Shown piece by piece: positions 1-13,575 of a DNA stretch of 19,365 bases. Position numbers and translations under genes: made by a program. The stretch is from Deinococcus planocerae. Lineage in GTDB: Bacteria; Deinococcota; Deinococci; Deinococcales; Deinococcaceae. Every line of letters begins with the position of its first letter. The stretch's first letter is position 1. Under the pieces are notes generated by a model, which was not told the origin of the DNA, did not search any database, and was given only the letters and a program-made list of their open reading frames with translations. The stretch is from assembly GCF_002869765.1 (NCBI RefSeq), contig NZ_PNOR01000045.1, positions 7,501 through 26,865 on the forward strand. Reading direction: 5' to 3'.

Positions 1-1
1 C

Positions 2-679
2 ACCCACCCGCCCTTCGACCCGGAGGTGGCGGCCAGCCTGATCCGAGCGGGGGAGGCGCCGACGCCCCTGCACCACAACTGCTCGGGCAAGCACGCGGGG
101 ATGCTCCTCGCCTGCGTCCAAAGCGGCTGGCCGCGCGAGGGGTACACGGACCCCGCCCACCCCCTGCAAGTCCGCATCCGGGAACTCCACGCTGAGCTGG
201 GCGGGGTGGAAGTGGAGGAGGTGCACGTGGGCACCGACGGGTGCAGCGTCCCCGCGCTGGCCCTACCGCTGCACGCGGCGGCGCGGATATTTGCGCGGCT
301 GACGGCCCCCGAGGGTGACCTCGCCCCCGCCCTGGAGCGCGTTTTTCAGGCGATGCGAACCCACCCCTTCCTGATCGCGGGCGCGGGGCGGCTCGACACC
401 ACCCTGATGCCCCTTGTCCCCGGTCTCGCCGCCAAAATGGGCGCGGAGGCGTTCTACGGCCTAGCGTTGCGGGAGACGCCGCGCGGGCCCCTGGGCGTCG
501 CCTTCAAGGTGATGGACGGCGGCGAGCGGGCCCGGCCCCACGTCGCGCTCGCCGTGCTGCGCGAACTGGGCGTGCCCGTCACAGAGGAGCTGCGCGCCCT
601 CGCCCCCGCCACCCTGCACAACTGGGCCGGGCGGGAGGTGGGGACGGTGGAGGTGGAGGTGTCGCTGGAGTGGGCGTAA
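2..679 (+). CDS. L-asparaginase, Rhizobium-type (asparaginase II family), 5'-truncated by window edge
   Basis: Hydrolyses L-asparagine to aspartate and ammonia; expected to be cytoplasmic. The reading frame is open from base 2 to the TAA at 677-679, giving 225 visible residues; about the first 100 residues of a family member of about 330 lie outside the window. Diagnostic motifs are NCSGKHAGML (codons 27-36 of the visible part) and VGTDGCSVP further on. In the structurally studied Rhizobium etli enzyme of this family, a Cys and Lys in the first motif and a Cys in the second bind zinc, and a later Lys is catalytic; equivalents are visible here (C27, K30, the Cys of DGCS, the Lys of GVAFKVMDGG). 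The catalytic serines should be upstream, unseen. The gene ends 1 bp from the convergent DUF6624 gene, with no terminator between them. It is unrelated to the EcAII-type asparaginases. Family call secure; substrate is by family. Confidence 0.88.
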   Translation, partial: THPPFDPEVAASLIRAGEAPTPLHHNCSGKHAGMLLACVQSGWPREGYTDPAHPLQVRIRELHAELGGVEVEEVHVGTDGCSVPALALPLHAAARIFARLTAPEGDLAPALERVFQAMRTHPFLIAGAGRLDTTLMPLVPGLAAKMGAEAFYGLALRETPRGPLGVAFKVMDGGERARPHVALAVLRELGVPVTEELRALAPATLHNWAGREVGTVEVEVSLEWA

Positions 680-680
680 G

Positions 681-1169
681 TCAGCGCTGGAAACGTCCCA
701 GGTAGACGGCCAGCGGCTCCAGCCCCACGGAAGCTCGGCGCGCATCCACATCGCCGGGCTCCAGGGGGAAGGGCGTGCCGTCCGGCTGAACCTGCGTGCC
801 GTATCGCTGCGGCCTGCCCTCACGAACGCAGATGCGGTCATGAAGGTAGGCGGCGTGTTCGGGGGCGACCTCGCCTTCCGGCTGCGCTTGCAGCACGTCC
901 AGCACGCCTCTTTGAAAGGCGAGGTCCGGGGAGTGCTGCGCCAGGAGCCAGGCCGCGGTCGCGCCGTCCTCACCCACAAGGGAGCGACCGGGCCAGCCGT
1001 GGGCCGCGATGATCTCCCGCAAAAGTCGCGTGGACTCGGTGTCGAAGGTCAGCCAGGCCTCCGCATCCACCACGCCGGAGCGCATCCGCACGTCCTCAGC
1101 CATCCGCGCCAGCAGCCGGAGACGCACTTCGGCCCCTATCCTCCCACCGCCCTCGATATTCGCCTGCAT
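681..1169 (-). CDS. DUF6624-family protein of unknown function
   Basis: 162 residues, no signal peptide or membrane segment, so probably cytoplasmic. The pattern matches the DUF6624 family: GWPG (residues 58-61), AAWLLAQH (72-79), a YLHDRI segment with RYGTQ about ten residues later (108-126), and a C-terminal DARRASVGLEPLAVY. The family has no established biochemical activity; the conserved His, Asp and Arg residues could suggest a catalytic or binding pocket, but that is only inference. Start: ATG at 1169, preceded on the minus strand by AGGGGA at a spacing of 9 nt, a reasonable ribosome binding site, in contrast to the leaderless starts nearby. It lies 62 bp downstream of the S9 peptidase on the same strand and has no obvious promoter of its own, so co-transcription with the peptidase is likely. 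Its stop TGA sits 1 bp from the stop of the convergent asparaginase gene. Confidence 0.8.
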   Translation of the reverse strand: MQANIEGGGRIGAEVRLRLLARMAEDVRMRSGVVDAEAWLTFDTESTRLLREIIAAHGWPGRSLVGEDGATAAWLLAQHSPDLAFQRGVLDVLQAQPEGEVAPEHAAYLHDRICVREGRPQRYGTQVQPDGTPFPLEPGDVDARRASVGLEPLAVYLGRFQR

Positions 1170-1211
1170 AGTTTGACTTCCCCTGCATCCCGCGCTATCT
1201 TTTTCTTATCA

Positions 1212-1233
1212 CCGCCCGAGAGGCGGCTTTTTT
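1212..1233 (+). terminator. Intrinsic terminator, plus-strand orientation
   Basis: A 5-bp stem CCGCC/GGCGG (1212-1216 and 1222-1226) with a CGAGA loop is followed by C and six T (1228-1233). The T-tract lies only on the plus-strand side; read on the minus strand the hairpin is followed by TGATAAGAAAAAG with no U-run. It therefore fits termination of rightward transcription, although the nearest rightward gene (asparaginase) ends 530 bp earlier. The T-tract runs into the last codon position of the S9 peptidase (TAA at 1234-1232). Confidence 0.55.
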
Positions 1234-3316
1234 ATTGCCCGCCCTGCCCCGCGCCTTCTAGCCGCCCCTCCACCGCCGCCAGCGCGAAGGCGTACTCCTC
1301 GGCATCCTCGTTCAGGGCGTCGTAGCGACCGCTGGAGCCGCCGTGCCCGGCGCCGAGGTTGGTCTTGAGGACGAGGACGCCGCCCCCAGGCGCGGCCAGG
1401 TCGCGCAACCGGGCGACGTACTTGGCGGGCTCCCAGTAGGCGACGCGGGGGTCGTTCAGGCCGGTCGAGACGAAGAGGTGGGGGTAGGTGCCGGGCGCGA
1501 GGTTGTCGTAGGGGCTGTACGCGCGCATGGTGGCGTAGGCGTCCGGCTCCTCCGGGTTGCCCCACTCGTCGTACTCGCCCGTGGTGAGGGGGATGGAGGC
1601 GTCGAGCATGGTGGAGAGCACGTCCACGAAGGGCACCCCCACGAAGGCCGCGCGGAAGAGCCCCGGGCGCAGGTTGACGGCGGCGGCGGTGAGGAGGCCA
1701 CCCGCGCTGCTGCCCATCGCCACGAGGTCGCCCGCCACGCCCTCTGCCTTCAGGTGCTCGGCGGCGGCCAGAAAGTCGGTGAAGGTGTTCATCTTGTGCC
1801 CCAGCCGCCCGGCGTCGTACCAGCGGCGGCCCAGCTCGCCTCCACCCCGGATGTGCGCGATGGCCCAGACCCAGCCGCGGTCGAGCAGGGGCAGGCGGGT
1901 GAGGCGGAACTCGGGGTCGGTGGGATAACCGTAGCTGCCATACCCGTAGAGCAGCGTCGGGGCGGGCAGGGCGGTGTCGCGGCGGCGCACGAGGCTGACG
2001 GGCACGCGCTCGCCATCGGGGGCGGTGGCCCAGGTCTGCTCCGCCACGTACTCCGCCGGGTCGTAGCACGGAACGGGCGTGGCCTTGACGAGCGTGGTCG
2101 CCAGCGTGTTCAGGTCGAGGTCGAGGTGTTCGGCGGGCCGGGTCAGGCTGGTGTAGAGGATGCGGGCGGTAGTGGTGTCGAAGACGTGGTTCGGGCCGAT
2201 GTGGACCGTGTAGCTCGCCTCGGGGAACTCGACCCGGCGGGCTTCCCCGTACCCTCCGGCGACCCAGGGCAGCACCCACAGCCGCGTGAAGCCGCCTTCT
2301 CGCCCCGACACGAGCAGGTGCGCGGCGAAGAGGTGCATCCCCGTGAGGTAACGCGCCGGGTCATGGGGCAGCACGCCCTCGGCGTCCTCCCAGGTCAGGC
2401 CCTCCCCCTTCGGCCACCGCGCGAGCCGGAACTCGGTCGCGCCCCCCTGGTTGGTGAGGGCGAGCCAGTGGTCACCGCCGTCCGTCACCGTGTACTCGAC
2501 GCCGCGCTCGCGGGGCAGGATGGGCCGGAGGCGGGCCTGCGGGTCGCGCACGTCCAGGGCGTGCCACTCGGACGTGATCCCGGCCCCGCTGACGACGAGC
2601 AGGGTTTCTCCGTTCTCGGAGAGGTGGGCCACCGCGCGGAAGGTGGGGTCGTCCTCCTGGTACAGCAGCTCGTCGGCGTCCTGGGACTCCGCGAGGGTGT
2701 GGCGCCAGACCTGGGAGGGCCGCTGCGTCTCGTCGTCCCGGCCATAGAAGAGGTGCGATCCGTCCGCCCCCCAGTCGAGCGTCCAGCCGTTCACACCCGT
2801 CAGCGGCGGCTCGGCGAGTTGGCCCGTTCCCAGGTCGAGTACGCGCAGCTCGAAGACCTCCTGCCCGGTCGTGTCGAGAAGGTAGGCCCAGAGCCGACCG
2901 TCCGGGCTGGGCCGGGCCGCGTACACCCAGACGTTGGCGTGGCCCTCGCGCTCGGCGAGGAGGTTGAGGTCGAGGAGCACTTCCTCCCCGCCTCCGCCCA
3001 CGGGGCGGCGCAGGAAGATCGGGTGGGCCCGGCCTTCCTCGGTGCGGGTGAGGTACAGCCAGCCCCCCTCACGCACGGGGGCGCCCTCGTCGCGCCCCTG
3101 CACGTGGGAGAGGAGGTCTTGGTAGATCGCCTGCCGCATGTCGCGCAGGGGGGCCATCACCGCCTCCAGGTGGGCGTTCTCGGCGTTCAGGTAGGCCAGC
3201 ACCTCGGGGTCGGCCCGGCCCTGGGTCTTGAGCCAGTGGTAGCTGTCGGCGCGGTCCTCACCGTGCAGGGAATGCGTGACCGGCTTCTTCGCGGCGCGGG
3301 GCGGGGTGGGGGCCAT
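1232..3316 (-). CDS. Prolyl oligopeptidase family S9 peptidase (oligopeptidase B type)
   Basis: Serine peptidase of family S9A that cleaves short peptides, classically after Arg or Lys for oligopeptidase B. It is 694 residues, the usual family length, with no signal peptide, so cytoplasmic. The N-terminal part (about 1-410) is the seven-bladed propeller that restricts access to small substrates; the C-terminal part is the alpha/beta hydrolase. Landmarks: YGSYGY (about 459-464), AHIRGGGELGR (487-497), nucleophile motif GSSAGG with Ser537, VPFVDV then EWGNP, YSPYDN, acid Asp622 in GLNDPRV, and base His658 in GAGHGG. All three triad residues are present, so it should be active. Start ATG 3316 is preceded by a TACGCT -10 box 5 nt away and no Shine-Dalgarno, consistent with a leaderless mRNA. 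The DUF6624 gene follows on the same strand. Family certain; the B-type specificity is likely but not proven. Confidence 0.95.
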   Translation of the reverse strand: MAPTPPRAAKKPVTHSLHGEDRADSYHWLKTQGRADPEVLAYLNAENAHLEAVMAPLRDMRQAIYQDLLSHVQGRDEGAPVREGGWLYLTRTEEGRAHPIFLRRPVGGGGEEVLLDLNLLAEREGHANVWVYAARPSPDGRLWAYLLDTTGQEVFELRVLDLGTGQLAEPPLTGVNGWTLDWGADGSHLFYGRDDETQRPSQVWRHTLAESQDADELLYQEDDPTFRAVAHLSENGETLLVVSGAGITSEWHALDVRDPQARLRPILPRERGVEYTVTDGGDHWLALTNQGGATEFRLARWPKGEGLTWEDAEGVLPHDPARYLTGMHLFAAHLLVSGREGGFTRLWVLPWVAGGYGEARRVEFPEASYTVHIGPNHVFDTTTARILYTSLTRPAEHLDLDLNTLATTLVKATPVPCYDPAEYVAEQTWATAPDGERVPVSLVRRRDTALPAPTLLYGYGSYGYPTDPEFRLTRLPLLDRGWVWAIAHIRGGGELGRRWYDAGRLGHKMNTFTDFLAAAEHLKAEGVAGDLVAMGSSAGGLLTAAAVNLRPGLFRAAFVGVPFVDVLSTMLDASIPLTTGEYDEWGNPEEPDAYATMRAYSPYDNLAPGTYPHLFVSTGLNDPRVAYWEPAKYVARLRDLAAPGGGVLVLKTNLGAGHGGSSGRYDALNEDAEEYAFALAAVEGRLEGAGQGGQ

Positions 3317-3321
3317 GCCCG

Positions 3322-3327
3322 AGCGTA
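3322..3327 (-). promoter_or_regulatory. -10 box for S9 peptidase (leaderless start)
   Basis: Minus-strand TACGCT lies 5 nt before the ATG at 3316, fitting the TANNNT box that precedes leaderless genes in Deinococcus. No -35 consensus is evident; that position would fall at the divergent gene's start. Confidence 0.5.
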
Positions 3328-3338
3328 GCAGGGAGCGC

Positions 3339-3344
3339 TACCCT
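3339..3344 (+). promoter_or_regulatory. -10 box for serine hydrolase (leaderless start)
   Basis: TACCCT ends 6 nt before the ATG at 3351, with no Shine-Dalgarno. It decides the start: the upstream in-frame ATG at 3276 would place the N-terminus inside the divergent peptidase gene and upstream of this box. Confidence 0.5.
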
Positions 3345-3350
3345 GACCCC

Positions 3351-4369
<1,019 letters not shown>

Positions 4370-4388
<19 letters not shown>

Positions 4389-4418
4389 CTCCGCCGTTGC
4401 CCAAGCCTCCTTCCCACC
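4370..4418. terminator. Imperfect inverted repeat between convergent genes, possible bidirectional terminator
   Basis: GGTGGG (4370-4375), AGG (4376-4378) and TGGGC (4379-4383) can pair with GCCCA (4399-4403), CCT (4406-4408) and CCCACC (4413-4418), with small internal loops and a 15-nt apical loop. It covers the stop of the serine hydrolase and reaches to 4 bp from the stop of the convergent lipoprotein gene. There is no T-tract on either side, so termination is only plausible from position and pairing. Confidence 0.25.
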
Positions 4419-4421
4419 TTC

Positions 4422-5507
<1,086 letters not shown>

Positions 5508-5532
5508 GGGTCTTCGGCCTCCGTGGGGGCGC

Positions 5533-8344
<2,812 letters not shown>

Positions 8345-8355
<11 letters not shown>

Positions 8356-9616
8356 GACTCACGTTCAGGGAAGGCCCGTTCAGCGCGAGCACGCCGGGGG
8401 CTGACGGGGGGAGGGAGCGCCCCCCGGCGAGGGCAGGCCGCCCGACCTCCGGCCCGCGGGCGAGCAGGCCCAGGGACGTGCCGGGGTAGTAAAAGCCCAG
8501 GATCTGCGGGTGGGTCATCCCCTGCCGCGCGAGCCCCAGCGCCCCGTACTGGGAGAGGCCCACCCCGTGCCCCGCCCCGAAGCCCTCCACGACCAGGGGC
8601 GTGCCGGGCCCGACCGGGCCGCTCAGGGTGGCGCGGCTGCTCGTCCCTCCGAGCGCGCGGATAAAGCCCCCCGCGTTCGCCCCGCTCAGCACGCTCGTCC
8701 CGCCCGCGCCCGTGAAGGTGACCTCCTGCGCGCGGCCCGACACGCTCGCCCGGGTCACCCGCACCGAGGTCAGCACGCCCACCTGCACCCCGGAGCGAGT
8801 GGCGACCTCCTGCACGCGGGGGGCGGCGACCTCCAGCCGCCAGCGCGAGCGCGGCCCGCCCGCCGAGTAGGGGTCGGCCCGGGCGATCAGGTACGGCAGG
8901 TCGCGGCCCCAGACCTCGGCGCTCGACGCGGTGAAGCCCCCCGAGTCGCTGGAGAAGTAGGTGCTCGCGGGCCGTCCCCCGAAGGCCACGACCTCCCCGG
9001 CGGTCGCCCGGATCGCCGCGTCGGTGTTCGCGCGCTCGGCGCTCACCCCCCGGTACACCTGACAGCTCTCGGTGGCGCAGGTGTCGTAAGGCAGGGCCGG
9101 ATTGACCCGCGCGGCGACGTACGTGCGCGCGATCACCGCCTGGGCGGCAAGGGCGGCGGCGGGCCAGGTGGACGGCATCTCGGCGGGCACGACCCCGCGC
9201 AGGTAGTCCTCCACGTCGAGCACGTTGATCCCCTGCACCGCGCCGCGCTCGGCGCGCAGGAGCACCCCGCCGCGGTAGGGCCGACCCCCGATCTCCACGA
9301 CGCTGCCCGGCGCGGGCGGCAGGTAGAGCGACGGGCTGCCCGCGTCCGCCCCGTTGAGGGTGAGGTTCGCGCCCCGCACGCCGACGGTCCACAGGCTCGG
9401 GGCCGGGGTGGAGGGCGGGGGAGCGGCCTCGGGGGCCGGGGCCGGGGCGCCGGGAACGGGGGTGGCCGGGGTCAGGCCCAGGCCCAGGGGCACGGGGTCC
9501 GCCGGGGCCGGGGTGGGCACGCGCACGGCGAGCTGCGGGCCGCTTGCCACGAGCACCCTCACGTTCAGCGCCCCCGCACCCGAACCGAGTGCCAGCGCAA
9601 GCATCAGAAACCGCAT
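8345..9616 (-). CDS. SpoIID/LytB-domain protein, probable peptidoglycan lytic transglycosylase
   Basis: 423 residues. SpoIID enzymes cleave glycan strands from which stem peptides have been removed. Visible family landmarks: YLRGVVPAEMPSTW with the catalytic Glu at 146, TYVAAR, a Cys pair at 180 and 185 before QVYRGV, SSDSGGFT with EVWG (222-237), and GHGVGLSQYGALGLARQG (350-367). A short hydrophobic N-terminus (1-16) looks like a signal peptide; residues about 33-74 are a Pro/Ala-rich linker, so the domain probably acts in the periplasm. About 40 residues follow the usual FYYPGTSLG end. Start ATG 9616 is chosen because the signal-like sequence begins there and a TATACT box lies 10 nt upstream; longer readings run through the divergent oxidoreductase gene. 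It is first in the SpoIID/LptD-like/lipoprotein operon. In a non-sporulating diderm its likely role is wall remodelling or division. Confidence 0.88.
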
Positions 9617-9626
9617 CTGCCCCGCG

Positions 9627-9632
9627 AGTATA
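9627..9632 (-). promoter_or_regulatory. -10 box of the SpoIID/LptD-like/lipoprotein operon
   Basis: Minus-strand TATACT ends 10 nt before ATG 9616, leaving a predicted 5' UTR of only a few bases. The box is flanked by an inverted repeat, CCCCGC (9620-9625) and GCGGGG (9648-9653), which could be an operator or chance in GC-rich DNA. A TTGTCA on the minus strand (9661-9656) is 23 nt away, too far for a standard -35. Confidence 0.5.
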
Positions 9633-9703
9633 AGGGGGCTCTTCTGTGCGGGGTCTGACAATGACGTGAGAGGCCGGGCCGCCCGAAGCGGCATCATGCG
9701 TCT

Positions 9704-10870
9704 ATGGGCACGGGGGCGGGGAGGGCCGGGCGCGTGTGGGCGCACGTCGGACAGGCGTTCACGGAAGCCGAGTACGACGTGGTGATCCTCGGCGCGGGGC
9801 GGATGGGCACGGCCTGCGCCCTCTTCCTGCGGCGCCTCGCACCGGGGGTGCGCCTCTTGATCGCCGAGCGCGGCGGCCTCCCCAATGAGGAGGGGGCGAC
9901 GATCCTCGCGCCGGGGGTGTGGACGCTTCTCGACGCGCCGCCGGGCCGGGAGGGGGAGGCCCGCTGGGTCCACGCCCAGGTCGCGGGAGAACTCGGGGAC
10001 ACGCAGTTCCGGCCCCGCGCGCTCCTCGACCTCCACGCCGGGGTGGTGCCGGGCGCGCGGTCCACCACCGCCACCCTCGCCCGCTTCCCGGAGGCCGCCC
10101 CCCTGATTGACCCCGCCGCCCTCCCCTTCGCCCGGGTGGACGAGGAGGCCGTCACCTACCGCCCGGGCTCGGTCGCCCTCGCGTGCGGGCAGGGGGCCGT
10201 GCGCGCCGGGGCCGACCTGCTGCTCAACACCCACGCCCACCTCGTCCGCGGCGGGGTCCGGCTCGACCGCCTGACGGTGACGAACACGCACGAGGTCGTC
10301 ACCCACGAGACGCACGAGGTGCGGGCGGGGGTCGTCGTCGTGGCGCTGGGGGCGGACGGGCCACACGCCGCCGAGCACGACCTCGGGGCGCACACGGCGC
10401 ACGGGCGGGCGTACCGCCAGACACCCCGGCTGAACGTCCCCAGCGACGACTGGACCCCCACCCTGCGCGCGGGCGGGTTGACCCTGCGCCCGCAAAACGG
10501 GGGCTTCACCCTGATTCCGCCCGTCCACCACCGCGACCCGCAGGGCTACCTGCCCACCGGGGGGCGGCTGACCGGGGTGCCCGTCGGCGTGCGGCGCGAG
10601 ACGCTGGAGGACCTGATCGCGCTGATGGACGCTCTGCCCCCCCTCGCCACGGAGGCGCTGGAGGTGGGCCGCAGCCTCGCCGACGTGCCGGGAGCGTGGC
10701 TCGCGCTGCCCGGGGGACGGGCGGACGCTCCCCCCCTGCACGAGGAGGTCGCGCCCGGCGTCCACCTCCTCCTCGGCGGCCCGCTCGCAGACACGCTGGG
10801 GCTCTCCGTGGCCTACGACCTCGCGGCGCGGGTGGCGGGGGTGGAGGGGAGGCCGTGGGAGGAGGGGTGA
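9704..10870 (+). CDS. FAD-dependent oxidoreductase (D-amino-acid oxidase / DAO superfamily)
   Basis: 388 residues from ATG 9704. The nucleotide-binding Rossmann motif is YDVVILGAGRMGTACAL (24-40; G30, G32 and G35) followed after a short helix by IAERGG, whose acidic residue (E55) should bind the adenosine ribose of FAD. The remainder is compatible with the DAO fold of glycine oxidase, sarcosine oxidase and related amine-oxidising enzymes, including a late VHLLLGG segment. The substrate cannot be read. The start is uncertain: GTG at 9734 (codon 11) has a strong Shine-Dalgarno GGGGAGGG 8 nt upstream and would begin 13 residues before the Rossmann strand, whereas ATG 9704 has neither a clear Shine-Dalgarno nor a good TANNNT box. 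It is divergent from the SpoIID operon (87 bp) and not obviously linked in function to its neighbours. Confidence 0.82.
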   Translation: MGTGAGRAGRVWAHVGQAFTEAEYDVVILGAGRMGTACALFLRRLAPGVRLLIAERGGLPNEEGATILAPGVWTLLDAPPGREGEARWVHAQVAGELGDTQFRPRALLDLHAGVVPGARSTTATLARFPEAAPLIDPAALPFARVDEEAVTYRPGSVALACGQGAVRAGADLLLNTHAHLVRGGVRLDRLTVTNTHEVVTHETHEVRAGVVVVALGADGPHAAEHDLGAHTAHGRAYRQTPRLNVPSDDWTPTLRAGGLTLRPQNGGFTLIPPVHHRDPQGYLPTGGRLTGVPVGVRRETLEDLIALMDALPPLATEALEVGRSLADVPGAWLALPGGRADAPPLHEEVAPGVHLLLGGPLADTLGLSVAYDLAARVAGVEGRPWEEG

Positions 10871-10915
10871 GCAACGCGGCGTGAGGTTGAGCAGTGCGGC
10901 CAGCCTCCGGATGAA

Positions 10916-10921
10916 TAGACT
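10916..10921 (+). promoter_or_regulatory. -10 box for metallophosphoesterase (leaderless GTG start)
   Basis: TAGACT ends 5 nt before GTG 10927, with no Shine-Dalgarno between. This supports the GTG as both transcription and translation start. Confidence 0.5.
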
Positions 10922-10926
10922 CAGCC

Positions 10927-11697
10927 GTGCCCCAGGACCTCACCATCGCCGCCCTGACCGACGTTCACGGCAACGCCTTCGCCGCCGAGGCCGTCATCGC
11001 CGACCTCCGGCGCTTCCAGCCGGACCTGATCGTCAACCTGGGCGATCAGGTCTGGGGACAGGCGGACCCGCGGCGTGCTCTTGATCTTCAACGGTCCCTG
11101 GACGCCATCGAGGTACGCGGCAACAACGACGAGCGGCTGACCATGCTCGCCGGGGAACTCGCCCCCGCCCACGTCCACCTGCAAGCCTGGCTCGCCGAAC
11201 GTCTCCCGGAATCAGAACGGCTCCGACTCGCCGCCCTGCCCCTTACTGCCACCCTCGCGGAAGGCACCGTCCTCGTTGCACACGGCACCCCCGCCTCCCC
11301 CTGGGAGAGCCTGCTGCTGGAGTGGAACGGCCAAGCCTACGTCCACTGGAGCGCCGGAGAGGTTCAGAACCGTCTAGGGCGAGACTTCTCCGCTGAGGTT
11401 GAACTGGTGGTCGTCGGTCACACCCACCGCGAATACACGCGCACGCTCGGGAACCTCCTGCTGGTCAACGTCGGTGCCGTCTCTTTCCAGAACGACGGCG
11501 ATCCCCGGGCGAGGTGGACCCTGCTGAAACGGCGGCGTGGGGTGTGGTCCGCCGAGCACCACCGAGTGCCCTTCAACTGGGAGGCAGCGGCAGCGTGGGT
11601 TCTGGCGAACCAACCCGTCTTCCCCGAGGAGGTGGACCTGCACGTCCGCCCGGTCACGGATTCTTTGCTCGACGCTGCGACCATCACGACTGCCTGA
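10927..11697 (+). CDS. Calcineurin-like metallophosphoesterase
   Basis: 256 residues. The metal-ligand motifs of the fold are in order: TDVHGN (D12, H14), NLGDQ (D40), RGNND (N66), VAHGTP (H119) and VVGHTHREY (H165, H167), which should hold two divalent metals. This layout is that of the small YfcE/MJ0936-like phosphodiesterases, cytoplasmic enzymes acting on phosphoesters; the physiological substrate is not predictable. After the fold there is a C-terminal extension of about 50 residues (WVLANQPVFPEEVDLHV region). Start GTG 10927 follows a TAGACT box by 5 nt, so the gene appears to have its own promoter although the oxidoreductase ends only 56 bp upstream. No terminator is seen before lipB. 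Confidence 0.88.
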   Translation: MPQDLTIAALTDVHGNAFAAEAVIADLRRFQPDLIVNLGDQVWGQADPRRALDLQRSLDAIEVRGNNDERLTMLAGELAPAHVHLQAWLAERLPESERLRLAALPLTATLAEGTVLVAHGTPASPWESLLLEWNGQAYVHWSAGEVQNRLGRDFSAEVELVVVGHTHREYTRTLGNLLLVNVGAVSFQNDGDPRARWTLLKRRRGVWSAEHHRVPFNWEAAAAWVLANQPVFPEEVDLHVRPVTDSLLDAATITTA

Positions 11698-11738
11698 GCG
11701 CCCTCCTCCCCGTCTATCCCCATTCACCACCCCTGTTG

Positions 11739-11759
11739 GTCAATCTCCCCGTCAATCTC
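11739..11759. repeat. 9-bp direct repeat upstream of lipB
   Basis: GTCAATCTC occurs at 11739-11747 and 11751-11759, 12 bp apart start to start, in a pyrimidine-rich stretch (11698-11790) of otherwise unremarkable sequence. It lies 35-55 bp upstream of the lipB -10 box, where an activator could bind. Two copies only; chance is possible. Confidence 0.3.
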
Positions 11760-11793
11760 GCCTCCGGGCACCTTGGCTCCTCAAGGGCGGGCG

Positions 11794-11799
11794 TACAAT
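11794..11799 (+). promoter_or_regulatory. -10 box for lipB-lipA (leaderless GTG start)
   Basis: TACAAT, near the -10 consensus, ends 7 nt before GTG 11807. A weak -35 (CTTGGC, 11772-11777) is spaced 16 bp. There is no Shine-Dalgarno. The box fixes the lipB start over in-frame alternatives far upstream. Confidence 0.6.
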
Positions 11800-11806
11800 C
11801 CGGGGC

Positions 11807-13506
<1,700 letters not shown>

Positions 13507-13540
13507 GGGGCGCTCGTTTCCACTTCCTCAATTCCAACGT

Positions 13541-13570
13541 CCCCGCCTGAAGAGGTGGGGGCTTAATTTT
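13541..13570 (+). terminator. Intrinsic terminator of lipB-lipA
   Basis: Stem CCCCGCCT (13541-13548) pairs with AGGTGGGG (13553-13560), 8 bp with one G-T pair, closed by a GAAG tetraloop, and is followed by GCTTAATTTT. It lies 34 bp after the lipA stop. Its T-rich tail also carries the -10 box of the next gene. Confidence 0.8.
13564..13569 (+). promoter_or_regulatory. -10 box of the orphan nuclease-like gene, within the terminator tail
   Basis: TAATTT ends 6 nt before ATG 13576, with no convincing Shine-Dalgarno, consistent with a leaderless transcript. The -35 position would fall in the terminator stem. Confidence 0.5.
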
Positions 13571-13575
13571 GAAGT

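Noticed and set aside
1212..1226. Hairpin as a leftward terminator of the S9 peptidase
   Set aside because: On the minus strand the stem is followed by TGATAAGAAAAAG with no U-run. The T-tract is only on the plus side.
1343..3328. Plus-strand 661-codon open frame opposite the S9 peptidase
   Set aside because: Low-complexity Gly/Val/Arg/Glu composition with no domain. It is the antisense shadow of a GC-rich gene whose catalytic triad is intact on the other strand.
9617..10765. N-terminal extension of the SpoIID-domain protein to 806 residues
   Set aside because: The extension lies antisense to the FAD oxidoreductase gene. A signal-like N-terminus and a TATACT box support ATG 9616.
11537..11806. 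N-terminal extension of LipB by 90 codons
   Set aside because: It overlaps the metallophosphoesterase gene in another frame and lies upstream of the TACAAT box. LipB family length fits GTG 11807.
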